DNA of 12,720 nt. It comes from an uncultured Clostridia bacterium (GTDB lineage: Bacteria > Bacillota > Clostridia > Oscillospirales > Ruminococcaceae). Of the stretch, positions 6,182 to 12,503 are shown piece after piece. Position 1 is the first letter of the stretch; each line of letters starts with the position of its first letter. The position numbers and the translations under genes were made by a program. The stretch is taken from NCBI GenBank assembly GCA_947165805.1, contig CAMVBT010000036.1, positions 1 to 12,720 of the forward strand. Direction: 5' to 3'. Below the pieces are notes generated by a model. The model saw nothing but the letters and a program-made list of their open reading frames with translations, did no database searches and was not told the DNA's origin.

Positions 6182-7275
6182 TGAAGGATAATTTCGATCT
6201 TCAGGAGTATCTTGTTGAAGGCGTTGAGCGGGTAGTCGCGGACGCGCTGCGGGCTTCTCTGAAAAATCCGAAAGAAAGCGCATTTATGCTGAAATTCGCG
6301 GCTGCAAGCAAAGCTGCATCGAAAAAACGCATCGCTGCCGAAAAGCAGGGCATACATATCCCGTCGTTCCTGATAGCAAGTATAACGAGCAGCTGCAACC
6401 TGCACTGTGCGGGGTGTTATTCGCGCTGCAACGAATCTACCACAGACGCAGAGCCGGTGGAGCAGCTTTCGGGCGATGAGTGGTCGCAGATATTCGACGA
6501 AGCCGACGAACTCGGTATAAGCTTCATTATCCTCGCGGGCGGCGAGCCCACCATGCGCCGTGACATAATCGAAGCCGCGGGAATGAAGCAGAACATACTT
6601 TTCCCCGTTTTCACCAACGGCACATTCATAAGCGAACGGTATTTCGAGCTGTTCGACAAATGTCGCAACCTTATCCCGATAATTAGCATCGAGGGCGGCA
6701 GGGAGGTCACCGACGCAAGACGCGGAAACGGCATCTACGACAGGCTCATTGCCAATATGACCGAGCTGCAAAGGCGCGGACTGGTTTTCGGTGCGTCCGT
6801 GACGGTCACGACCGAAAACGCGGAAGAAGTTTCCTCCGACAGGTTCCTCGGAGAGCTTGAAAATCTCGGCTGCAAGGCAGTGATATTTGTTGAGTATGTT
6901 CCCGTTACGGACGAAAGCATGGAGCTTGCGCCGGGCGACAGGGAGCGTGAAATACTCGACAAGGCTATCGAGCGACTCAGAGCCGGAAACTCAGAGATGA
7001 TGTATGTATCGTTCCCGGGCGACGAGAAGAGCTCCGGCGGCTGCTTTGCGGCAGGACGAGGTTTCTTCCATATCAATTCTCACGGCGGTGCGGAGCCCTG
7101 CCCTTTCTCGCCGTATTCGGACATAAACGTGAAGGACACTTCGCTTCGTGAAGCAATATCCTCGCCGCTGTTCACGGCACTTCGTGACGGGGATATCCTG
7201 CTCGACGACCACGAGGGCGGCTGTGTGCTGTATCAAAAGCGGGCGCTTGTGAAATCGCTTGCCGCACAGCATTGA
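6181..7275 (+). CDS. Radical SAM enzyme with cysteine-bearing C-terminal extension
   Basis: A 364-residue protein. SCNLHCAGCYSRC (71-83) contains the CxxxCxxC motif (C72, C76, C79) that binds the SAM-cleaving [4Fe-4S] cluster, followed by the SAM-contacting GGEP (120-123). The C-terminal region has GGCFAAGRGFFHIN (286-299), EPCPFSP (305-311) and GGCVLY (346-351). C288, C307 and C348 are placed like the ligands of an auxiliary cluster in SPASM/Twitch-type enzymes, though fewer than in a full SPASM domain. The N-terminal 60 residues are helical and precede the barrel. The frame is open 5' of 6181, but that part shadows the flavodoxin gene; ATG 6181 has GGGGGA just upstream. The substrate is unknown; both peptide modification and small-molecule chemistry are possible. 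Known relatives occur as stand-alone 'radical SAM protein' entries. Confidence 0.9.
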   Translation: MKDNFDLQEYLVEGVERVVADALRASLKNPKESAFMLKFAAASKAASKKRIAAEKQGIHIPSFLIASITSSCNLHCAGCYSRCNESTTDAEPVEQLSGDEWSQIFDEADELGISFIILAGGEPTMRRDIIEAAGMKQNILFPVFTNGTFISERYFELFDKCRNLIPIISIEGGREVTDARRGNGIYDRLIANMTELQRRGLVFGASVTVTTENAEEVSSDRFLGELENLGCKAVIFVEYVPVTDESMELAPGDREREILDKAIERLRAGNSEMMYVSFPGDEKSSGGCFAAGRGFFHINSHGGAEPCPFSPYSDINVKDTSLREAISSPLFTALRDGDILLDDHEGGCVLYQKRALVKSLAAQH

Positions 7276-7294
7276 CGGCATGGAGCAAATAGTT

Positions 7295-8140
7295 ATGCAA
7301 TATCTTATTCACAGAGGAGAGAAAATTCCTCTTATAGGCTTTGGAACATACAGGATCGGAATTACTAAGGAATCGAAAGAAGCAGACACATTTGACTATG
7401 GTATAAACGAGTTTGGAATGACCTTGATCGACACCGCGGAAATGTATGGAAAAGGCTTGAGCGAAAAATTTCTTAAGGGAACAGTTAATAAATATGACCG
7501 CAGCAAGTTGTTCATAGTTGATAAAATACTCCCATCCAATGCAGAAAAGGGACTTTATATCGAAAGCTGCAAGTCGTCCCTTGACCGGCTTGGCATCGAC
7601 CATATTGACCTATATCTGCTTCACTGGAGAGGCAATGTAGATTTACGGGATATGGTCAACAACATGGAATATCTTGTTAAATTGGGAATGATAAGGTACT
7701 GGGGTGTATCTAATTTTGATACTTACGATATGGAAGAGCTTTTTGCTTGTGACAAAGGGTCAAACTGTTTTTGCAATCAGATACTTTATAATCTTACCGA
7801 GAGAGGCGCGGAATATGACCTCATACCATGGTGCAGTGAACACGATGTGCTGACTATGGCATATTCGCCTCTTTGCAACTCTCATAGTACAAGAATAACT
7901 GTCACAGGTGACAAAGCCATAAGAGCAATTGCGAAAAAAGAGCAAAAATCGCCCGAAGCACTCATGTTATCTTTTGTCATAAGAGACAGAAATATTTGTA
8001 CCGTTTTTAAAACATCAAGCATTTCACATCTGAATAATAATATGAAAAATGTTTTTGAGCCTGTCGGAAAAGACGATATTATTGAGCTTGAAAAGAAATA
8101 TCCCCCGCCGACCGAAAAATATCCGCTGAAAAAAATCTGA
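7295..8140 (+). CDS. Aldo/keto reductase
   Basis: A 281-residue single-domain NAD(P)H-dependent reductase. The catalytic tetrad is visible: D46 and Y51 in LIDTAEMYG, K77 in FIVDKILP and H110 in DLYLLHWRG. The opening IPLIGFGTYRIG (11-22) is typical of the family. In the cofactor segment, VFKTSSISHLNNN replaces the usual IPKSxxxxRIxEN, so the Arg that grips the NADPH 2'-phosphate is a His; cofactor preference may differ. ATG 7295 is preferred because GGAG (7282-7285) lies 9 nt upstream; ATG 7280 and TTG 7259 have no clear site. The DNA is visibly richer in A/T than the radical SAM gene before it. It probably reduces aldehydes or ketones within the detoxification operon. Confidence 0.9.
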   Translation: MQYLIHRGEKIPLIGFGTYRIGITKESKEADTFDYGINEFGMTLIDTAEMYGKGLSEKFLKGTVNKYDRSKLFIVDKILPSNAEKGLYIESCKSSLDRLGIDHIDLYLLHWRGNVDLRDMVNNMEYLVKLGMIRYWGVSNFDTYDMEELFACDKGSNCFCNQILYNLTERGAEYDLIPWCSEHDVLTMAYSPLCNSHSTRITVTGDKAIRAIAKKEQKSPEALMLSFVIRDRNICTVFKTSSISHLNNNMKNVFEPVGKDDIIELEKKYPPPTEKYPLKKI

Positions 8141-8157
8141 TCTTAGGAGAGTAATAG

Positions 8158-9015
8158 ATGAATCTTATAGAAAATCAAACATTCGATCGGGAAAGAGCCT
8201 TATACAATATTCAGAATACTCTTGTCAGGGCTTGTACATTTTCGGGTCCTGCCGACGGCGAATCGGTCCTCAAGGAAACAAGGAATATCGTCATAGACGG
8301 CTGTACATTTTCACTTCGCTATCCTGTCTGGCACGCAAAAAAATATGAATTGAGTAATTCAAGGCTTGACGAAAAAACGAGAGCTGCCCTTTGGTACTCC
8401 GATGACGGTATCATAGAAAACACAGAGATCACCGGTGTAAAAGCACTGAGAGAATGCAGGAACACAGTTATCCGCAATTGCATGATAGAGTCACCGGAAT
8501 TCGGGTGGAAAACCTGCGGTACGAAAATATACGACAGTAGTATCGTATCGGAGTATCTTTTCCTTGACGCATCGGATATAGAGACAGACCGGCTTGATTT
8601 CAAAGGGAAATACTCATTCCAATATGTAAATGATCTGGTGATAAGAAATTCAAGCCTTGATACAAAAGACGCTTTCTGGCACGCTAAGAATGTCACGGTC
8701 ACGGATTCGGTCATAAAAGGCGAGTACCTTGGGTGGTTTTCCGAGAACCTTACACTGATAAGGTGCAGGATAACCGGGACACAGCCGCTTTGCTATTGCA
8801 AAAGCCTAAAGCTCATAGACTGCGAAATGAATGATTGTGACCTATCCTTTGAATATTCTGATGTGGAAGCAGATATCAAAGGGCATATAGATTCCGTGAA
8901 AAATCCCCGGTCGGGAAGAATATGTGCGGACAGTATCGGCGAGACGGTAAAAGAGGATGCGATAATGGAATGTAAAGCGCAGATAATTGTAAAAACAGAG
9001 GATGCTAAACTATGA
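8158..9015 (+). CDS. DUF3737 family right-handed beta-helix protein
   Basis: A 285-residue cytoplasmic-looking protein matching DUF3737. MNLIENQTFDRERALYNI opens it, as in the family, and the body is a ladder of about 20-residue repeats with Asn/Cys/Ser-rich turns: NIVIDGCTFS, NTVIRNCMIESP, DLVIRNSSLD, NVTVTDSVIKGEYLGW, NLTLIRCRITGTQPLCYC. Such repeats form a right-handed parallel beta-helix like pectate-lyase folds, but no catalytic residues are evident. Its function is not known; in gut Firmicutes it is often found next to aldo/keto reductases and flavodoxins, as here. AGGAGA (8145-8150) sits 7 nt upstream, and the stop overlaps the ABC permease start (ATGA), so the two are translated together. 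Confidence 0.85.
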   Translation: MNLIENQTFDRERALYNIQNTLVRACTFSGPADGESVLKETRNIVIDGCTFSLRYPVWHAKKYELSNSRLDEKTRAALWYSDDGIIENTEITGVKALRECRNTVIRNCMIESPEFGWKTCGTKIYDSSIVSEYLFLDASDIETDRLDFKGKYSFQYVNDLVIRNSSLDTKDAFWHAKNVTVTDSVIKGEYLGWFSENLTLIRCRITGTQPLCYCKSLKLIDCEMNDCDLSFEYSDVEADIKGHIDSVKNPRSGRICADSIGETVKEDAIMECKAQIIVKTEDAKL

Positions 9016-10103
9016 AATACGCTTGGAAAGAAATACTTTACGGCAGGAAAAAATATATCCTGATAGAGCTGCTGCTGATATTGCTGATGTTCATGGTGCT
9101 GTTTCTTTCGGGACTTGCTTCGGGGCTTGGAAGAGCCGTATCCTCGGCGATAGATACGATGAACGCCGACAGCTTTATAGTCGATGACTCGGCGGAGCAG
9201 CTTATCACCGTTTCGTCGGTCGGAACGCAAGTGCTTGACGAGCTGCGGTCAGCAGGCGCAAATGCCGCGCCGCTCGATATCCAGAGAATGTATATAATCA
9301 AGGACGGCGACGATGAAAAGCTTAATATGACCTATTTTGCCATAGAAGCGGGCAGCTTTATCGAACCGGAAACTATCGAGGGAACAGGACTTGCCGCATC
9401 GTCAGCCGATAATCCGATACTGCTTGATGATGATTACAAGCTTGAAGGAATATCTCTCGGAGATAAGGTGAGAGATTCTTCGACCGATATCGAATTTACT
9501 GTTGTGGGATTTGTCGATGACAGAATGTACGGTCATACCTCGGTCGGGTACATTACGACAGACAGTTACACAAGGCTCAGAAAGGCTCTCAATCCCATGT
9601 ATGTGCAGTCGTATCATGCAATAGCCGTAAGGGGCAGCGCAGACTATGACTTTGCGGGGAACGGTCTGGAGCTTGTCTCAAAGCATGAGATCATCGAGAA
9701 TATCCCCTCTTACTCGGCGGAGCATCTGACGATCACAATGATCGTGTGGGTGCTTGTGATCATATCGGCGGTCATTATCGGGATATTCAACTATATACTC
9801 ACTTTGCAGAAGCAAAAGCAGTTCGGTGTTATGAAGGCTGTCGGCATGAGAAACAGCGAGCTTGCGGGTATGGTCATAAGCGAGGTGCTTATCATATCGG
9901 TTTTTGCTGCGGCGGTGTCACTTGTGCTGACATTCGCAATGGCGGCGGCAATTCCCGAGAAGATGCCGTTTTATCTTGAAGCGCCGGACGCTGTTGCCGT
10001 GACTGCGGCATTTGTGGCGATATCGGTACCCAGCAGTATGCTGTCGGTCGTAAACATATCACGGATCGACCCGGTGAAAGCGATAGGAGGCGGTGAAGAA
10101 TGA
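9012..10103 (+). CDS. ABC transporter permease, FtsX/MacB-like
   Basis: A 363-residue permease with the FtsX-family layout: one N-terminal membrane helix (about 15-36), a large extracytoplasmic domain (about 40-237), then three helices (about 238-262, 284-312, 326-347). QFGVMKAVGMRNSEL (270-284) is the conserved cytoplasmic coupling segment between helices 2 and 3, and RIDPVKAIGG (351-360) is the typical family ending. Such permeases work as dimers with a MacB/LolD-type ATPase and use mechanotransmission to extrude or extract substrates rather than import nutrients. The start overlaps the DUF3737 stop and its stop overlaps the ATPase start, both as ATGA, fixing the pairing with the next gene. 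The substrate is unknown; DevC-like exporters are the closest style. Confidence 0.9.
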   Translation: MKYAWKEILYGRKKYILIELLLILLMFMVLFLSGLASGLGRAVSSAIDTMNADSFIVDDSAEQLITVSSVGTQVLDELRSAGANAAPLDIQRMYIIKDGDDEKLNMTYFAIEAGSFIEPETIEGTGLAASSADNPILLDDDYKLEGISLGDKVRDSSTDIEFTVVGFVDDRMYGHTSVGYITTDSYTRLRKALNPMYVQSYHAIAVRGSADYDFAGNGLELVSKHEIIENIPSYSAEHLTITMIVWVLVIISAVIIGIFNYILTLQKQKQFGVMKAVGMRNSELAGMVISEVLIISVFAAAVSLVLTFAMAAAIPEKMPFYLEAPDAVAVTAAFVAISVPSSMLSVVNISRIDPVKAIGGGEE

Positions 10104-10777
10104 GCGGGATACTTCTTGAACTGAAAGACATCTGCAAATCCTATCGTGACGGTTCGGAGGAGCGTGTTATCCTCGACGGTGTGTCACTTGCAGTCGGGAA
10201 AGGCGAATTTGCGGCAATTGTCGGACCGTCAGGCTCGGGGAAAAGTACATTTTTATCGGTCGCAGGACTTCTGCTTACTCCCGACAGCGGAAGTGTGCTT
10301 ATCGGCGGAAAAGATGTCACCGGTGCGTCGAAAGGCGAGAGAACGATGATACGGCGCAGACAGCTCGGATTTATTTTCCAGAGCCACAACCTGCTGCCGT
10401 ACCTTAAAACCGCGGATCAGCTTGCTATAGTGCAGGAAAAGCCGATGCGCGAAAAAGTGAGCGTCGATGAACTGCTTTCGGAGCTTGACATTGCCGACTG
10501 CCGTGACAAGTTTCCGGCAAAGATGTCCGGAGGCGAAAAGCAGCGTGCGGCTATCGCAAGAGCGTTTGTCAATGACCCCGATGTTATCCTTGCTGATGAG
10601 CCGACCGCAAGCCTTGACGCACAGCGCGGACGGCTTGCGGTGGAAATGATACGGAATGAGGTAAAAAAGCGGAACAAGGCAGCTGTTATGGTAACTCACG
10701 ACAACCGTGTGCTTGATCTGGTCGATTCGGTCTATCGGATCGATGGCGGCAAGCTGCTGAAGGAACGCTTTGAATAA
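10100..10777 (+). CDS. ABC transporter ATP-binding protein, MacB/LolD-like
   Basis: A 225-residue complete nucleotide-binding subunit. Motifs in order: Walker A GPSGSGKST (42-50), Q-loop Q94 in FIFQSHNLLPYL, signature MSGGEKQR (142-149), Walker B DVILADEP (161-168) with the catalytic Glu167, D-loop SLD (171-173) and switch His200 in MVTHD. The FQxxNLLPxL and ADEPTASLD wording is characteristic of the MacB/LolD/FtsE group that pairs with FtsX-like permeases, matching the gene it overlaps by 4 nt. It hydrolyses ATP on the cytoplasmic face to drive the permease. It contains everything needed and shows no truncation. Confidence 0.95.
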   Translation: MSGILLELKDICKSYRDGSEERVILDGVSLAVGKGEFAAIVGPSGSGKSTFLSVAGLLLTPDSGSVLIGGKDVTGASKGERTMIRRRQLGFIFQSHNLLPYLKTADQLAIVQEKPMREKVSVDELLSELDIADCRDKFPAKMSGGEKQRAAIARAFVNDPDVILADEPTASLDAQRGRLAVEMIRNEVKKRNKAAVMVTHDNRVLDLVDSVYRIDGGKLLKERFE

Positions 10778-10804
10778 AACTAACAATAACAGGAGGAAAA
10801 TCGA

Positions 10805-11314
10805 ATGAAGATCGCAGTACTTAACGGAAGTCCGAGAAAAGAAAACACATCTGCTATGGTGCAGGCATTCTGCGAGGGTGCAAAAGCCGCGGGTCATGAA
10901 GTGGAGGAGTATCAGGTAGGCAAAATGAAGATAGCGGGCTGTCTCGCCTGTGAATACTGCCACACCAAGGGGAACGGTGTCTGTATCCAAAAGGACGATC
11001 TGGAGAAGATAATGCCAGCTTATAAAGAGGCTGACTTTATCGTTTTCGCATCTCCGATCTATTACTTCACAATGACAGCGCAAATGGAGGCTGCGATACA
11101 GAGAGTTTACTGCATCGGAAAGCCTGCCGCAAAGAAAGCCGCACTGCTGCTCTCATCAGGGTCTGCCGGTGTGTATGATGCCTCGATCGCACAGTTCAAA
11201 GCATATATGGCTTACGCTGGAATCGAAGTTGCGGGCATCATCACTGCCAACGGAGAAGAAAACAAGTCAGAGGCTAAGCTCAGCGAGATCAAGGCATTTG
11301 CACAGGGTCTGTAA
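10805..11314 (+). CDS. NAD(P)H-dependent FMN reductase / flavodoxin-like oxidoreductase
   Basis: A 169-residue protein of the NADPH-dependent FMN reductase (iron-sulfur flavoprotein-like) family. LNGSPRKENTSAMVQAF (6-22) is the FMN phosphate-binding loop, and FASPIYYFTMTAQMEAAIQR (81-100) is the family's second flavin motif. GCLACEYCHTKGNGVC holds four cysteines (C46, C49, C52, C60), a cluster that in longer relatives binds iron-sulfur or forms redox disulfides; whether it does so here is uncertain. It probably reduces quinones, flavins or nitro-type compounds with NAD(P)H. AGGAGG (10791-10796) lies 8 nt upstream. It follows the ATPase gene by 27 nt and is the last gene of the operon; no convincing terminator is seen in the 178 nt that follow. 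Confidence 0.9.
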   Translation: MKIAVLNGSPRKENTSAMVQAFCEGAKAAGHEVEEYQVGKMKIAGCLACEYCHTKGNGVCIQKDDLEKIMPAYKEADFIVFASPIYYFTMTAQMEAAIQRVYCIGKPAAKKAALLLSSGSAGVYDASIAQFKAYMAYAGIEVAGIITANGEENKSEAKLSEIKAFAQGL

Positions 11315-11420
11315 GATAAACAAGGCTGTCGGGTATATTAATGTAATTTGTTGCATCTGTCCAGCCAGACGAAACTCTTTTAGTGCAACAGGTAGAATCT
11401 CCGATTTCTTGATAGAAATA

Positions 11421-11485
11421 TCCCTCCGTTCTGTGGTATTGTGGGTGATACAGGAAAACCAACCGCGACCACAGAAACGGAGGGA
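11421..11485 (+). promoter_or_regulatory. Long 5' hairpin that buries the ribosome binding site of the Thr-rich gene
   Basis: TCCCTCCGTTCTGTGGT (11421-11437) pairs with ACCACAGAAACGGAGGGA (11468-11485): 17 pairs with a single bulged base, around a 30-nt loop. The right arm contains GGAGGG (11479-11484), the ribosome binding site for the ATG at 11493, and the left arm supplies a CCCTCC anti-site. If folded, the stem would block initiation. No T-run follows, so it is not a terminator. It may be a translational switch, or a small palindromic repeat that landed here. The rest of 11315-11420 holds only weak short pairings and no promoter that I trust. Confidence 0.6.
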
Positions 11486-11492
11486 ATCTATT

Positions 11493-12002
11493 ATGACGAA
11501 GAAAAGGAAAACAGGTCTGGTAATAGGCGCAGCGGTAGCTTGCATAGCTTTGTTGTGTGCGGCGGGAGCGTGCAACGGAACTGCGAAAGAAGAAAGAATA
11601 GCGCATCGTGTTATAGTAACTACGACCACGACAGCAGCGACCTCACAGCCAACCGAGATTACGACCACTGCCTTGCCGACAACGACAGCTCCCGTGACCA
11701 CAACTGTGGAAACCGCCACGGAGTCTCAGATCACGACAACCTTGACCTGTGCTACTACGGGAACTACAACAATGAAAACAGAACAAACTACAACCGCCGA
11801 CACAACGGTTCCACCCACTACGACAACGACTTCGGTGACCACGACGGCTCCTGCTCCGGCCGAACCTTATCACGGGCAGACAAGCGGTGATTACATCTAT
11901 GTCAACGGCTTCGGTTGGATATTCAACGAGGGTGGCGGCGGTGAAGGCTCGGTCAACTACGAGATGTACTGCAATGGCAATAAAATTGGATACTTCGGAT
12001 GA
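11493..12002 (+). CDS. Thr-rich secreted or lipid-anchored protein (DUF6550-like)
   Basis: A 169-residue exported protein. A basic start (KKRK), a hydrophobic stretch (9-22) and CAAGAC form a signal peptide; C27 could be a lipoprotein cysteine, though the -3 residue is Ala rather than Leu, so ordinary cleavage is possible. Residues 43-119 are a linker with 41 Thr in 77 positions, mixed with Pro, Ala, Val and Ser, a likely O-glycosylated spacer. The C-terminal 40 residues are compact: YIYVNGFGWIFNEGGGG then YEMYCNGNKIGYFG. This tail resembles the small DUF6550-type proteins of Firmicutes; that name is from memory and moderate in confidence. The frame is open upstream, but GGAGGG 8 nt before ATG 11493 and the signal peptide fix the start. 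Function unknown. Confidence 0.82.
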   Translation: MTKKRKTGLVIGAAVACIALLCAAGACNGTAKEERIAHRVIVTTTTTAATSQPTEITTTALPTTTAPVTTTVETATESQITTTLTCATTGTTTMKTEQTTTADTTVPPTTTTTSVTTTAPAPAEPYHGQTSGDYIYVNGFGWIFNEGGGGEGSVNYEMYCNGNKIGYFG

Positions 12003-12025
12003 CGGGACGCGCTCCCGTCATTTTT
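11999..12025 (+). terminator. Rho-independent terminator containing the stop codon of the Thr-rich gene
   Basis: ATGACGGGA (11999-12007) pairs perfectly with TCCCGTCAT (12013-12021) across a 5-nt loop, followed by TTTT. The TGA stop of the preceding gene (12000-12002) is inside the 5' arm, so a terminating ribosome would cover the stem. Strong 9-bp stem and T-run make termination likely, yet the next gene starts only 25 nt later with no visible promoter between. Confidence 0.75.
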
Positions 12026-12049
12026 ATGTTTGCAGATAGGAGAGAAACG

Positions 12050-12316
12050 ATGAAAAGCATATTGGAACAGTTCTACTACGGCAACATCACACCATGCGAA
12101 ACGACCGTAATCGACAACAGGTTTCAGAAGATCGTCTCGGATATAGACAGCATCGAATCTGAAATCCTTGAAAAGTACCCGGAGGTAAGAAAACTGCTTG
12201 ACCGATACCGTGACAAGAACGGCAGGCTGGCAGGATTGGAGATCGAAAATGCCTTCAGCAAAGGTTTCAGGCTCGGTGCGCTGTTCATGATCGACGTGTT
12301 CAGCGGAAAAGAATAG
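12050..12316 (+). CDS. DUF6809-like small protein
   Basis: An 88-residue, highly charged, helical protein. The opening MKSILEQFYYGNITPCE and the ending KGFRLGALFMIDVF are the two conserved blocks of DUF6809-type proteins, common in clostridial genomes and often near integrated elements; the name is recalled from pattern, not searched. Between them is a helical hairpin-like region (about 22-62) rich in Glu, Asp, Lys and Ile. There is no signal peptide and no catalytic motif, so it is probably a cytoplasmic partner or regulatory protein of unknown role. AGGAGA (12038-12043) sits 6 nt before the ATG; the frame extends 5' to 11999 but only through the terminator. It shares strand and close spacing with the Thr-rich gene, suggesting a two-gene unit joined by read-through. 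Confidence 0.8.
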   Translation: MKSILEQFYYGNITPCETTVIDNRFQKIVSDIDSIESEILEKYPEVRKLLDRYRDKNGRLAGLEIENAFSKGFRLGALFMIDVFSGKE

Positions 12317-12367
12317 CTGGGTGAACGAGTCATTCTCGCAGAGAATTCTACAATGAAACGGTATAGC

Positions 12368-12399
12368 CTATGAGGTGAATTTGATTCACCTCATAGTTT
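12368..12399 (+). terminator. Hairpin terminator after the DUF6809-like gene
   Basis: CTATGAGGTGAAT (12368-12380) and ATTCACCTCATAG (12384-12396) form a perfect 13-bp stem with a 3-nt loop, followed by TTT and a U-rich tail. It is the strongest hairpin in the window and ends the unit that carries the DUF6809-like gene. A small extra hairpin, ATTCTC/GAGAAT (12332-12346), precedes it. From 12400 to 12468 nothing else is seen beyond a CGCTGATT direct repeat (12432, 12448). Confidence 0.75.
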
Positions 12400-12468
12400 G
12401 TGTTCCTGTTAAATTGCACGATCCGACACTGCGCTGATTGGGCAAAACGCTGATTTTAAAAAATGCGG

Positions 12469-12497
12469 TTGACATTTTTTCAGAGCTATGTTAGAAT
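12469..12497 (+). promoter_or_regulatory. Near-consensus promoter for the 3'-end leader RNA
   Basis: TTGACA (12469-12474), a 17-bp spacer with a T-run, and TAGAAT (12492-12497) preceded by TGT (12489-12491, extended -10) make the best -35/-10 pair in the window. Transcription would start near 12504. The downstream 215 nt contain no convincing coding start until perhaps the last bases, so the promoter serves an RNA or a gene with a long leader. Confidence 0.8.
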
Positions 12498-12503
12498 AGC
12501 ACT

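Noticed and set aside
10253..11083. 276-residue minus-strand frame opposite the ABC ATPase and FMN reductase genes
   Set aside because: It is antisense to two genes with complete motifs; the length reflects codon bias of the real genes.
11315..11420. Terminator or promoter after the FMN reductase gene
   Set aside because: GGCTG/CAGCC and GTTGCA/TGCAAC pairings are short with long loops, and no -35/-10 pair with normal spacing was found.
11619..11850. ACN-rich stretch as a DNA tandem repeat
   Set aside because: It encodes the Thr-rich linker with mixed ACA, ACC, ACG and ACT codons and no fixed repeat unit, so protein-level selection explains it.
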